From: Eutrigla gurnardus | Lineage: Eukaryota; Chordata; Actinopteri; Perciformes; Triglidae | Assembly: GCA_963514095.1 (NCBI GenBank) | Contig: OY741275.1 | Span: 27,196,554-27,260,553, forward strand | Length of the DNA: 64,000 nt | Direction of reading: 5' to 3' | Shown: positions 20,466-32,900 of the stretch, one piece after another | Layout of the letters: each line of letters opens with the position of its first letter | Position numbering within the stretch: position 1 is the stretch's first letter | The notes under the pieces: model-generated | What the model was told of the DNA's origin: nothing | The model's input: only the letters and a program-made list of their open reading frames with translations | Database searches by the model: none | Translations under genes and position numbers: made by a program

Positions 20466-23400
20466 ATCTGAACACATTTAGTTTGAAAGTCGCCCCCAAC
20501 CCGGCTGCTTCCTGGATTCATAACGATTAGATCTGTCATTTATGCATTAATAACGACGTCCTCCAGCTGCATGATGGGATACATGTGAGCGTTTATCTGG
20601 AGCACCCTGCTGCCGGCTCTTAGTGGAACCCCACCCATGTAGACCAGACGTGTGATGATGCACTGGCACCTCAAATGGGACGTTTTGACACGTCCGGAGT
20701 GCTAAAAGCAGGAACACCAGCGAGGCCTTCACACCCTCCACCTGAGTTACACTAAAAGCCGAGCGGCTAGTGGTTTCCCTCCGGCCGTGTCGTAACGATG
20801 CAACTAAGAATAAAACCCATGTTTGCTGCTCCTCCGTGGAGGGTCAGGAAGTAGATCCCCTGTGAGGTTTTCTCATCGGTGAGGGAAGATTTGTGGTGCA
20901 AAGATGCTGAAAACAGTGCAGAAGCATAAATACAGTATTTGGTCAAATAATGTCACTACGCTGCATCTGAGCGCATTAAAAAGGAGTCCAATTATTCTAG
21001 TTTTAAAGAATAGCTCACATTTGATCCCAACTACACATCAGATTGTCGAGGATCTAAGTTCGATTGTGATTTGTGAGTCGATTATAGTCTCATCACATAG
21101 CAGTACAATAGCACTCAAGCAAGTTAAAGTCCAATCATTTCAGATGAAGAATCATTTGTCCTGCGGCTCCGTTGACTTCCATTCATTTCCAAAACGGCGT
21201 GAAAATCAATTTTCAGATTCTTGAACCTCTTGACTTCCATCCATCAATGAGGGACAAAGCAGGGATCGACCACAAGTTCCTGAAGAGAGGATTAGTGGTC
21301 ACATGGGTCATTTAAGGTGGACCGGGGGAGTAAAAGTAGTTCCTTAAAATTGTACTTAAACATTGGCAGAAGTAATACCCAAATATTTTCCTTCAGTAAA
21401 GGTTGTAAAAAAAGAAATACTCCAGTAAAACGTGTAAAATGTCTTATGAACCGATTTGAAACAATTATATATATCATAGTATTAGTGTTCTATTAAAAGG
21501 ACAGCATGTATTCTCATCTTGGAAGTAGTACTAGTAGTAAAATGTGTAATGTATCTTTAGTTGGCAGTAAATGTGGTAGACTTGCCTTCCAAAGTACTTC
21601 TTAAATAAAGAAGTATTTGTATGTAAAAAAGGAAACATCAAGTCATTCAATTGTACTTCAATGGTACATTTTAAAATGTAGTTAAATCGCTCATTCTGCA
21701 ATAAAAGGCCTCCATGAAAAAAAATGCCTCATGGCAACCAGCATCCTCTTTGCTCCACTGATGGATGGCAGCAAGAAGATGAACTCTTCTAAAATCTCTG
21801 TTTCAGGCTCGTACGGGTGACGTCATTCCACCGTCTCCCAGCTGTTCAGACTGGAGCTCTACTTGGCGTTTCCACCCCATAATTACAGTACTGTGGATGT
21901 GAAAACACTAGTCCGTCCATAAGAGCTCTTAGGTCCCTCATCAGGTCTCCCAACCCCTCGATGAGGTCAAGGGTTCAGGTTCAGGGTGGGGAAACCTCCT
22001 CCAGTGTATGAGTGCGTTTTGCACCCAAAGAAGCGAGAATGCTACGATGAGGCGTTGGGGTCGATGTGGCCGTGAGATCACGTGAGCGAGCCAAACCAAA
22101 AGCACCATTAGTTTAAAACAGAGCAGCCCGTCCTCCCGGCGGTCTTCACCCACGATGTTTTCTTTACCACAATTACAGCTCTGGCTTTGTTTTAATGCAT
22201 ACAGGAAGGTTGAAAAAGGGCCGTCGCCCATCAGAAGGACTCTATGAGTACGGTTTGGTGCAGCAGGAGTGGGTGAACATTCTGGTTCCAACAGGAAGAC
22301 GAAAAGCTGACCGAGAGCTGAGATGAGGTCGTCCCCTCGACGAGGTCGTCCCCTCGCCAACGCTCACTCTCACATGAGCCTTCAATCAGAAGATCAATCA
22401 AGCCGGCATTCCTCGGCGGCCCACTCATGACGATGCTCTCAGAGCATCTGACCTCCAGTCTGGCCGGCAATAGAGGATGAACCTAGGAGGGGTCAGGATC
22501 TGGGGGTTGGGGGACTGACCCTGGACTTTAGCTCCCCTCCGAGGAAGGCCACAATGCCGGCCTTCATCGGGGACATCCCTCCAGGCTCTGTGCGGGTTGC
22601 TCATAATTCCAGGATTTGGCGGTGCACGTTCTGCCCTCGGGCCGCCGGCAGCAGCAGGACGAGGCTTCGCCGGAGCAGTAGGTAACCCCGACGAGGACGC
22701 GGGTCACGGCCCTCTGATCTCGGCGGGCACAGAGTCCACGCAGGAAGCCTTTGATGGGAAACCGAGCCGAGCCCGGGGAGAGAAAGGCACAACAAGCCGA
22801 AGCCAGTGAATCGCTTTATTATGATGACCTGACCCCAAAGGTCAGAGAGCAAACTCTGACACACTCCGATGAGCCTTCAGATTGGCAAGCTTGTGTTGTT
22901 TCTGCTGTGAATAAAAGAAACGGATGAAGAAAAGTCATAAAACAATTAAAAACTCCCGTTTCTGGTTCTACAGGGCCTTGATGAGGTCCCTGTAGAACCA
23001 GATAAAACCAGTTCCACCTGAAGGCCTTTACTTTCCCGCCCTCTCAACCAAATATGGTCACGACTGGTTCCGACAAAGGCCCATCCCCTTCTTGTGGCAG
23101 TTCTCTGAAAAATCACAAAATTGAAATCTAGTGCTCGGGTGAAAACAACGTCGGAGGAAAGTTGATTCGGATCCTTTTTCATGGCGGACGCATTAATTAA
23201 ACACAAAGTATTAAATACAGATGGATTTTCAACCAGGAAGCTGCTTGTTAAGTTACGTGTTTGTGACATTTTTATTAAACTAAACCATGTTGTGTCGTCT
23301 GGTTCAGGCAATAAATACATAAATTAGTCTAAGAACACGTTCAGGATTTTAAACTACCTGCTACCAACATTTTTATGCCAGAGCAGCCTGTTGGCCAATG

Positions 23401-23889
23401 AGAATCCTACAACTTGGACTATTAAGCTGCGAACGCTTCAAACGTTCTAGGAGAATGTATTTCGGAGCTTTGCGGCTCACGTGTTGCGTCGTGGGTCGGA
23501 TGAGGACGGCCATCTTTCATCCACTTGACCCTCTGATTGGTGTTGTTGTGTCTGCTCGCTGCCGCCATGCGGGTGTGAATGTCGCCAGCAACAGCTGACT
23601 TCCTCCTAAATGCCTTCCACTTAACGAGCGGCGGCACTTTCCAGCCCCGCGGTGGATGTTGGCCGACAGCTGAGCCGGCGGAGGGGGGGTTCCTCTGGAC
23701 CTGGACCAAGAGATGTTAGTTTAATCTATCAGACCTAAAACTTTAAATAGGAACAGTCAATGGAAATATTGTATGGTTTACGAGGTCGGATTATGACGGT
23801 CAATATTTCTAAATGAACAAATGGTCAAATGACTGTCTAATGTGAAAGGTGATGTTTGTAGTAAACGGATCTCGTTGCACGTCGTCGAG
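20466..23889. other. intergenic DNA, no gene seen
   Basis: Includes an AT-rich degenerate repeat at about 21320-21690 (GTACTTAAA and CAGTAAA motifs that recur near 39280-39400, inverted). A perfect 15-bp hairpin lies at 22961-23002. Single-copy-looking sequence spans 21900-22850. ORFs here lack family signatures. Confidence 0.45.
22961..23002. repeat. perfect 15-bp inverted repeat (hairpin)
   Basis: Arms 22961-22975 and 22988-23002 are exact reverse complements (TCTGGTTCTACAGGG), with a 12-nt loop. Origin unknown. Confidence 0.7.
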
Positions 23890-23990
23890 CATTTAGCAGC
23901 TAAAGAGCCAGAGATTGTGTTCAGGGTGGTGGAGACCAAACACGGAGCTAAAAGGAGGGCGAATATTAGACTTCTATTCATCACATTGCT
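23890..23990 (+). repeat. dispersed repeat family C, copy 1
   Basis: Shares GGAGACCAAA-ACGGAG-TAAAAGGAG-GCGA-TATT with 25470-25625. A diverged, unclassified family; borders are approximate. Confidence 0.5.
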
Positions 23991-24237
23991 GCATAAACAG
24001 GCAAATATGTACTAACTTGTTAGCTATATCAACTTTACAAGGCCACAGCCTGTCTGTGGCAGAAATATTGCTTGAACACGGACAGTGCAAACAAAGAGTG
24101 TTTACCCGGGTGGGGGGGTAAACCTGGAGGGGGGCTCTGCGTTGGCGTGACAACGTTGTCAGGCAGGAAGCCATCAGCTTGCCGGCGAGGTTCAACGGAG
24201 AGAGACATTAAATGCACTCGTGGCCGGTCTGGCTACG

Positions 24238-24522
24238 TCTTCAACCTTTTCAGGCCAAGGACCCCCAAGGCTTATAGAGACCCCCATTACACATGGTATA
24301 AAGTTGTGTTGCTTATCAAACCGAGCCAATAATAATGTGTAGTGCAGCGACCTTATTCTATTTTGGCATTTCTACATCACAATTCCACAACAGAACATTT
24401 ATATTTGCTTCATATAGGTTGTATTCATGTTCATAAGTATTTTTTGGACATTTTAATTTGGGATCAAATCATTTCAGAGACCCCCCTGCAGTAACTCTGC
24501 AGAACCCCGTTGAAGATCTCTG
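24238..24522 (+). repeat. dispersed repeat family B, copy 1
   Basis: Begins TTCAACCTTTTCAGGCCAAG and ends GTTGAAGATCTCTGG. The interior has AATAATGTGTAGTGCA and TATTTTGGCATTTC. The same order occurs at 30468 and 35535. Confidence 0.8.
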
Positions 24523-24846
24523 GCCTACGTCCACGTAGAGATTACAACACACAACCTGGCTCCGGTAAACCTCACCGTCACCGGGGCGATGGCGTACGGA
24601 TACGCTGTCCGTCTGTGTGCTCGGTCTAATCATTCACTTCTGCCTCACTAAGCTCTTGTTCTGCCCCCGGGTGGGGCTCCTTACCCCGGGGCTGTTTTCC
24701 TGCCGTCCTCCCTCTAAGAGAATAAGGAATTCCAGTGACAGAATCAATCAGAGGGCTCCCCGTCTCACCCCGTCCCCCGGCTGCATCCGCTGTCAAATTA
24801 AACAGGATCTGTTCTCTTTGCATCTTTTTCCTCGTACCCACACCCC

Positions 24847-24849
<3 letters not shown>

Positions 24850-24891
<42 letters not shown>
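24850..24891 (+). repeat. CT microsatellite
   Basis: About 21 uninterrupted CT dinucleotides. Confidence 0.95.
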
Positions 24892-24894
<3 letters not shown>

Positions 24895-25469
24895 GCTGCT
24901 GTTGCGTTGCTCAGAGCCGTTGCTTCAGGGCCGTTGCTTCAGGGCCGGCCTGCCACCGTTGGTTGTGGACAACATGCCGTCTAACTTTAGAAACTGCTTT
25001 GTATGCGTTTTGTGTGCGCGGAGGATCCTTTTTCACCTGTTTTTTTTTTCTTTTTTGCTCTCGTATGCAGAATGCAGAATAAAAAACTACTGAAAGTAAT
25101 GCATTATCTTTTCATTAGCAGAGCAGATGTATGCAGAGGGAAGACTTCACAGCGAAACAAAGGTTACTCTATTATTGAGCTGTATGATTATGCACTTATC
25201 ACAGAGAAATAAAAAGACAAGAGGAAGGAGTGTGGAAAGAAATTGGTTTAATTTGAGACCACCACCCTTAACCCTAATACACGATGTGGAGAATTAAGGT
25301 TGAAACAAGATCAGAAGGGTAACTTCCTACTAAATCTAAAAGTATTTTTTTGTGGGCTTCAGCTCATTTGTTAATCCGTCCCGCCGACAACTCGACTGTT
25401 GGTTCGCTCTCACGGCTCTCATAGCATCGTGTTTTAACAAATAAGCTCTAAAGACTTCGTGTTCGCTAC

Positions 25470-25625
25470 GTAAACAGCCAGACTCTTCGCTCGGGAGGCG
25501 GAGGAGACCAAAACGGAGGTAAAAGGAGAGCGAGTATTGGACTTGTATGCATCACGTGGACAGAAGCACGGCTCCGAATGAATGATAATGTTGCTCCGTA
25601 GCTGCTGGATGTGTCAACAAGCAAC
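25470..25625 (+). repeat. dispersed repeat family C, copy 2
   Basis: Contains GGAGGAGACCAAAACGGAGG, AGCGAGTATTGGACTTG and ATGATAATGTTGCTCCGTAG. Related to 23890-23990. Confidence 0.55.
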
Positions 25626-26025
25626 TTAAAAGGTTGACATGTCTAAAAAAAAAAAAATACTGCAGATTTAAGCAACAATGACCCCGTTAGCTGTGATAAC
25701 TAGACACCTGGTGAAACTGACAAAAATGATTCAACACCGAAAACAGAAAAATGATCCTACTTCATATCTTCATCCTTTAAACACGTTAATGTTTTAAACA
25801 TCTGAGTTGCCTTTTGTGTGAGAGCACTGGAAGTCCAATCGGTTCAAACCAAGGTCGTCTTCATTAAAACCCCGGACTCAGATACTGGTTCTAGTCTGAG
25901 AACCCACCATGTGGTCTCACTTGTAGCATCGCGGTCCAGCTTTCATGAGTCCTCCAGGGACCGAAGACCGGACCATATCAAAGAGGACACGACGCCGAGA
26001 GTTCAACAGAAAAAAAATGAGATAG

Positions 26026-27675
26026 TTTATTTTGAAATGTACAAAAGCTATATACACACACACGAACAAACCCACACACACACACACACACACACACTGA
26101 GCATAGTAAAAGTGAACGGTAGCATACACACAAACATTTTAAAAAGGGCTACTTAGAAATTCAGCAAACATAATAAAACTGAGGAATTTGCAGCGCTAGT
26201 TAGCCGACCCAGTCCGAGACAGGATTTGATTATCAAAGTCCGTGTCCCCCTTCCTGGATTCTCTGCAGTTCATCCAGACCCGGGGGGAGTAGCGAGGGAG
26301 GGGGTGCATGGATGTGTTAATTAGGATCAGATCTCTGCCGAGAACACACAGAGGTACTTGTATATTCTTTTAGAGAACACACGGGGTTCATTCGCCCTGA
26401 TAGACCAGCACAGAGGCGTATCCTTGTCCTGTCCAATCATTTACCCTTGTGAGACGCGACCACGGAGACCCGCTGCCTCTGATCCAGAGGGCAGAGAAGG
26501 AGATCTGAGTCCACATCCCCGGGAGCTCAGACCGCCATCAAGAAGCACTTAATATCCGCGGATCGTAGCGTCGTACGACCTCCTGCTTAAACTGGGACTG
26601 TCAAATGCTTAATGCTGGGAATGTGCAGTTAGTCACGCATTCCTGGTTGAAGGGTATTCATTTACTTTTTTGAATTTCATGAAATCAGTCACCAAAAAAT
26701 GTTTAACGAATTTTCTCCGAATCACAAAAATCTTGGTGACTGAAACTCAGCGAAACCAAAACAGGTTCCTTTAATGGCACTTTCTTTGCTTATTTTTTAG
26801 TTTTGTTGCAAGTTTAAGTTTTAATTACAAAAGCAGTTATTGGTTTTACTTTTCATAACGGGCTCGTATGTGTCGACATGCATTTATGGGCTCTGACTGC
26901 TCATTATCTTCAGAGTTGAAGGGAAAAACTAAATTAACTGTAGTTCTTCAATAGTTTACCTGCATAAAATCAACACATAGTGCTTTTGTAAGTACTAATA
27001 CACAGTTTTATACCTGCTCACAAAAAGGTTACTTTTCTTATACAATATCTCACGTATTGTATCGTACACGTAAACGCTAACGAACCGTAGCGTAGCCTTG
27101 TAAGAATATCTTTGTTACAATCCGCGTTGTTGGCGCAAAGTAAAAAAAAAAAAATGAATTTGTGAATGAACAGCAGGCGTCCACGTGTTACGGTAACTTT
27201 GACAGCCCTAGTTTAAACGTCCGAAGTCTAAAGCATAACTTAAAGCAAGTACCATACAGTATAATATATACACATAAATGTCTTCATGAGAAAATATCAT
27301 CTGTTATCTACACGTTTCCCGGTAATGACCTCAGCGAGACGCTACAGCTGCTTCCGGTCCAGCACTTCGTAAACGGCAGCAGGTTCTGAACCGTACCGTC
27401 TGTATCTGCTGTCACGGGATTGTGGGTCAAATGTATGGCTTTTTAACAATGGTAGAAATTGTCCTTAACCCTAGCTATACTAACTATTATTTGTATTTTA
27501 ACATATTATGATCCGAAGCAAATATGACAAGGTAAGCACATTACTATGAACAATGACGGGGAAAAAATGTATGAAATAGCCAGTTTTGCATTGTTCAATC
27601 AGTGCTTGTGTAGTTCACATATTCCTGATGTAGAAACGGTTAAGACTGGAGGGACGATGAGGCGTTCGATTGCTC
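26026..27675 (-). other. gli2a: gli2 3'UTR (probable)
   Basis: Sequence after the gli2 stop, read on the minus strand. A canonical AATAAA on the minus strand falls at 26026-26031. 26640-27660 is AT-rich and single-copy-looking, as in long vertebrate 3'UTRs. A CA microsatellite lies at 26072-26098. The true 3' end is unproven. Confidence 0.4.
26205..26640. promoter_or_regulatory. candidate conserved non-coding block near the gli2 3' end
   Basis: Non-repetitive sequence with GATTTGATTATCAAAG, GTGTTAATTAGGATCAG and TGTCCAATCATTTACCC. It could be a 3'UTR segment or a regulatory element. Inference only. Confidence 0.22.
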
Positions 27676-29966
27676 TCAGCTCATCATGTTGAGATATTTG
27701 CTTTCTTCAGCCAAGGCCGTGAGCATCGAGTTCATGTCACCGATGGCCATGTTGCCGATCCCCGCCGGTACGGACGCCAGCGTGACGGAGTTGCGGGGGG
27801 TAGTGAGGCGCGAGGAACTCTGGGAGAGGCTCTGCAGGAGACCGGGACTCAGGGTGCCCGACATCAGGCTGGAGTGGTCCCCGTCGTCGAGCATAGTGTC
27901 AAAGTCAATCTGGGCGTGCTCCGCACCGGCGGATCCACTGGTGGAGGAATCCACCGTGCTGCTGGAGACGTGGTTGACTCCCGGCGAGGCCATGTTGGCT
28001 GCAGCGGTGGCGTCACCGGCGGGAGCCTGGCTGGCGCCGGGGGGTGTGGGGGCAACGAAGCTGACGGACGTTGGCTCAAAAGTGTGGATCTGACCCGTGT
28101 AGAGCGCATTGGAGTTTGGATGTTCAGAGTTGCTGTTGTGGGTTGCTGAGCCACTGGGCCTCTTTGGGCTCGCCTCGGAGGTGTCGGTACCACGACTGGG
28201 GCTCAAATCAGAGGACTTGGGCACTCGGCTCGGTTGCATCATGCTAGCCCCTGTTTGTTGTCTGGCAGTGAACTTGGGCTCAATGGGGGGCCTGGGTTGT
28301 AACAGTCCTCTGCCTCCATTGTGGATATTGTGCTGCTGGGAGAGAGCGTTGTAACTTTGCTGCTGATCCACTTGGCTCACATGAGAATACCCATCAGCCT
28401 GTGCCCTTGCTCTGCAACCCTGCAGGTCAGGACCTGCCACATTGTTCCGGGTAGGTCTCGTGCTCCCAGATATAGAATTTGGGATTGCGTCACCGAACCC
28501 TTGCTGAGGACTCATTTGCTCGCTGAAGTTCACATTGTTGCATTGTCTCTGCTGCTGCTGCTGCTGGGAGATGTTCATCAGCCTTTGGCTGTTGTGGGTC
28601 GCATACGCCTGCAAAGACATATTCTGACCCATCGGCAAGACCTGCTGGTTGCTGCAGAGGCCCTGACCTTGTCCCTGGAAGGGACCAAAATTGTGTCTCT
28701 GCTGTACGACAGCTAGGTTCCCCCTCAGAGGATGTTGTTGTGGTTTGGAGAGCTTTGCTGTAGCGTCCACAGTCCCTGAGCTCACCTCGTTCCACTGCAC
28801 CGGCATATTGTTCCTGTTCCTATTGTCCGAAGGTGCCGACAAGGGCTGATGGGAGCCACCGGGAACCATCTGGCAGGATTGCATGTCCTGATTGGACTGA
28901 GTCATGGTGGCGTCCACCACGGCCATCCTCCTCTGCGCATAAAATGATGCCGGTGGGGCCATGCTTGTCTGGTAGCCCTGAGTTTGGTTGTTGGAATGGT
29001 AGTCCACTTGCCCCGAGTTGTGTCCTGAAGGGCCAGAATTCTGGGACCTGAGGTACTGCACCACATCGTCTGGAAGCACCATGTCTTCCTCCCCACTCTG
29101 CTCCCCGACGATCATCATCCCGTCCGCCGACATGTTTTCCATGGCCACGTTCTCAGAAATGCTCGGTGGTCTGGGGGCAAACGGGTAGCGTTGCAGGCTT
29201 CCATCAGAGCGGGTGTAACCCTGCATGGCCAGAGCCTGGTGCCGTTCGGCTAACGGACCATTCATGGGGTTCATGCTGTTCATGCTGTTATAGCGCTGAA
29301 CCCTTGGAAAGGAGAGCGGGTCCAGTGTGGGACGCCGCACTGGATCGCTGGCACGGCGTGGGAGGTTGGCAGGTACCTCATGGGGCATCATGCTCCGTGT
29401 GCCATATCCTAGATCACTGCATCGGCGAGGCACAGTCCCAGAGGGGGGCTGATGGTAAGGGTGCAGCGAGCTGTCCTGGGAATCGCTGTAGAGAGCCATG
29501 CGGGTTCTCAGGCTCATTCGATCCATGTTGGGGAGAGGAGTGGGCGGAGCTCCACCAATGGCAGCAGCATACTTTGCCTTGAGTCGATAATGCTGAGCCG
29601 GTGTCAGGCTCAGGATGCTTGGGAGACCTCCGCCGACGCCACCGCCTCCACACTGACTCGCCTCGCTGGAGCGGCGCGACAGATCCGTAGAGATCGGGTC
29701 GTAGGAGTCCGCCGAACTGATGTTGTTGTGGCGGTTACCGCTGAACTGGGATGCCTCGCTGGAGCGGCGGCTGGAATAGCAGGGCGAAATACCGGAGGAG
29801 CGGCGACTCATGGTGTAGGCCGAGCTGATGGTGCTGGTGGTGCTGTCACGGCGCTCGTTCAGCTGGTTCAGCAGCGTTACTTCACACGAAGACAGGTCGG
29901 CCATGCGCTGGCCGCCGGGGAACGGAGCGCTCAGGTTACTCATCATGTTGCTCTCCAGCAGGGAAC
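27676..29966 (-). CDS. gli2a: gli2 last coding exon: degron cluster and activator domain
   Basis: 2291-nt exon after CTGCCAG on the minus strand, stop TGA at 27676. It begins SLLESNMMSNLSAP. Early on, SRRSSGISPCYSSRRSSEAS and SYDPISTDLSRRSSEAS are the PKA/GSK3/CK1 phosphorylation clusters that drive processing. LTPAQHYRLKAKYAA and LPDDVVQYLRS follow. The C-terminal acidic activator DFDTMLDDGDHSSLMSG and the conserved tail EESKYLNMMS complete it. It is shorter than the human last exon, mainly in the low-complexity middle. Confidence 0.95.
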
Positions 29967-32900
29967 CTGGCAGATACAGAGAACATTATTACATCACGGT
30001 GCACCCTCACCACACACTTAAAAGTGACATCACAGACGTCTGTCTTACCGACGGCAGGTATGGGAGGCAGCTTCATGCTGTTGCGTTGGCCCTGCGGCGG
30101 CGGTGCAGAGTTGACCCAGGGGCACGAGTCCCTCACAGTCTTCAGCCTCTCCTTCTTAATGTTCTCCAGCTTGATGGTGACGGTGCCGCCGTGACACACG
30201 GCTTTCCTCAGCTGGAGCCCCACGCCGGCCTGCTGCCCCCCGGCCGAGACGGTGGAGTCGACCATGGGGCAATCGTCCTGCGCGCTGAGGTCCCCGAAGC
30301 TGCCCCCGCTGTGCAAGGCCATCTCTACTCCGCTGTCGTTGTTGTTGGCGCTGCCGAGAGGCGACGGCTCGCTGCTGCATGATGAGTGGCCACCAGGACT
30401 GGACTGATACGTCTGCAGGGCAGCGGGGAGGAACTGGTGTTAGAGGAGCGAATCACACCGGAGAACAGAGGTCTCCAACGTTTTCAGGCCAAGGACCCCC
30501 AAGGCCTACAGAGACCCAGTGGAGGGACCTCCAAGTCCTCTAGAGACCCGGTGGAGGGACCCCCAATTACATATCATATAAATCTGTGTTCCCTATTAAA
30601 CAATAATAATGTGTAGTGCACCTATAGTTCCATGTAAAACAGTACTTTGTAATGATGGATGGATACAATGCTAAGACATTAAAATAATATTTGTTGACAG
30701 ATTCATATTTTAATTCTATTTTGGCATTTCAACATCACAATTTCTCAACATAATATTAAACAAACAGGAAGATTTATATCTGCTTATTAAAGGTTGTATT
30801 CATGTTAAGGTGTATTTTTGGAAGATAGTTTGGGATCAAGTAATTTCGAGGACCCCCTGCAGTAACTCTGTGGACCCCCTAGGGGTCCCAGACCCCCTGT
30901 TGAAGATCTCTGCTGTAGAAGCTTTATTTTAAATGGCAGCGCTACGTTGTTAAATTTTACTCCTATAAATAAGTAATAATCTGCCCAAAAATCCGGCAAC
31001 ACTGATATCAATTTGCCATTTACGACAAAGAGTGAATTTTAAAGACAGAAAATAAAATAATAATAGTCTCATGCCGAGTTCAGAGGACTCCATTATGTAT
31101 TCTTCAATATTAAATAATTACCGCGTTTAAGAAATTCTGATTGTAATGGTGTTTTGTAATAACTAATGTAGATCTATAGTCCCATAATCTCATTCATCAA
31201 AGATGAATTTGACTTATTTACAGCAAGAAAACAAGTGGATAATAGATGAGATCTGTGAGCAAATAATCCAGTGGAGACATTCATTCAAACTGGAGGAAAA
31301 CTGAGCTAAAGTCTTGATCACAGCTTGATGCTGGCACTATTTGTTGAGCACGCCGGCTGAAACGCTCCCAGACTCTGCATATTAATGTGACAATGACTTC
31401 TATCATCAGAGAATCGCATGTGCGTCCCACATACAAACATAACATTTCAACTTCCTTGAAAATGGACAAATCATGCAAAAAAAAAAAAAAGAACATTTGA
31501 CGTCGTGCAAAGAAGGAGGAGGGTAGCGTGGAAACACGAGGACACATTCAGGCATCTCCACCATGCTGACCTGCGACGGGACGGCGAGGCGGTTCGATGC
31601 TCACCTCAGTGAAGTCTGTCCGTTAGAAAGGAGAACTTGAGAGAAGCGAGTTCAAGCAACAATCAGAGAGGTGAGTTAGGAAGGAAGCAGGAAGCACTCA
31701 GAGCAGCGTTAGTAGAGCCGAGTGGGAAATGTAGTCCATGCAGTTAAATACACGTTAGATTAACGCTGAAAGTTTCAATACAAAAACCTAATATATATAT
31801 TTTATGAGCCATAGAGGCGGTCTGTGTGGGCGGGCCTTTTGTTTAAATTCATGCGATTAAGACCCACCATAGAGTTCTCGGTCTTGATGGATTTGACCTG
31901 CAGGCAGTCCTCCCCGCCTCTGGAGGTGCTGTTGGCGTCCGTCCTGCCGTCGCCACCCCTCGCTCCCAGCTTGGGGTTGGCCTCGTTCTCCCCGTTGCCT
32001 TTGGGCGGCTGCAGCCGGGGCGGGGCGTCGCTCCGCTGCTTCTTGGTGACGTGGGCCTCTGGGCCGTGGACCGTCTTCACGTGTTTCCGGAGCGAGCTGG
32101 GGTCCGTGTAGCGCTTGGTGCAGCCCGGGATCTTGCACACGTACGGTTTCTGCCGAGAGGGGTCGAGAGAAATGCTTGGAAAGTGCTTGAATGTGACTGT
32201 GGAGAAGGTGGAGGAACCCTGCGAACACTAAGCCGACTTAAATGCGTGACGGGGTCAGCTGATGGACGTGAACGCACCTCGTTGGAGTGGGTCCGGTTCT
32301 GGTGCTTGGCCCGGTCCGAGGCGTTGGAGAAGGCCTTGTTGCAGCCCTCGTGTTCACACACGTAGGGCTTCTCGCCGGTGTGGGACCGGAGGTGGGTCTT
32401 CAGGTTCTCCAGGCGGGAGTAGGCCTTCGCACAGCCCTCGAACTGCACATGGAGAGAGAGAGGGTGAGAGGGTGAGACAGTGAGACGGTGAGACGGTGAG
32501 ACAGTGAGACAGTGAGACGGTGAGACAGTGAGTCAGTGAGACAGTGAGACGGTGAGACGTTGAGTCGGTGAGACAGTCTAACGTGGTTCGGTTTGCAGTC
32601 TAACGTGGTCCGGTTTCCAGTCTAACGTGGTTCGGTTTGCAGTCTAACGTGGTCCGGTTTGCAGTCTAACGTGGTCCGGTTTGCAGTCTAACGTGGTCCG
32701 GTTTGCAGTCTAACGTGGTTCAGTTTGCAGTCTTATGTCTGGTTAGGTTTGCAGTCTAACGTGGTCCGGTTTCCAGTCTAACGTGGTTCGGTTTGCAGTC
32801 TAACGTGGTCCGGTTTCCAGTCTAACGTGGTCCGGTTTGCAGTCTAACGTGGTCCGGTTTGCAGTCTAACGTGGTTCAGTTTGCAGTCTTATGTCTGGTT

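Larger units (their letters stand above)
24523..26025. other. intergenic DNA between family-B repeat and gli2 3' end
   Basis: Holds a non-repetitive block at 24560-24840, a CT microsatellite and family-C copy 2. No exon was recognised; the ORFs at 24617-25093 run across the CT array. Confidence 0.45.

Noticed and set aside
21941..22470. ORFs of 79-139 codons
   Set aside because: No family signature and no splice or promoter context; probably chance frames.
27670..30382. Several plus-strand ORFs (95-189 codons) opposite the gli2 last exons
   Set aside because: Antisense shadows of strongly conserved GLI2 coding sequence.
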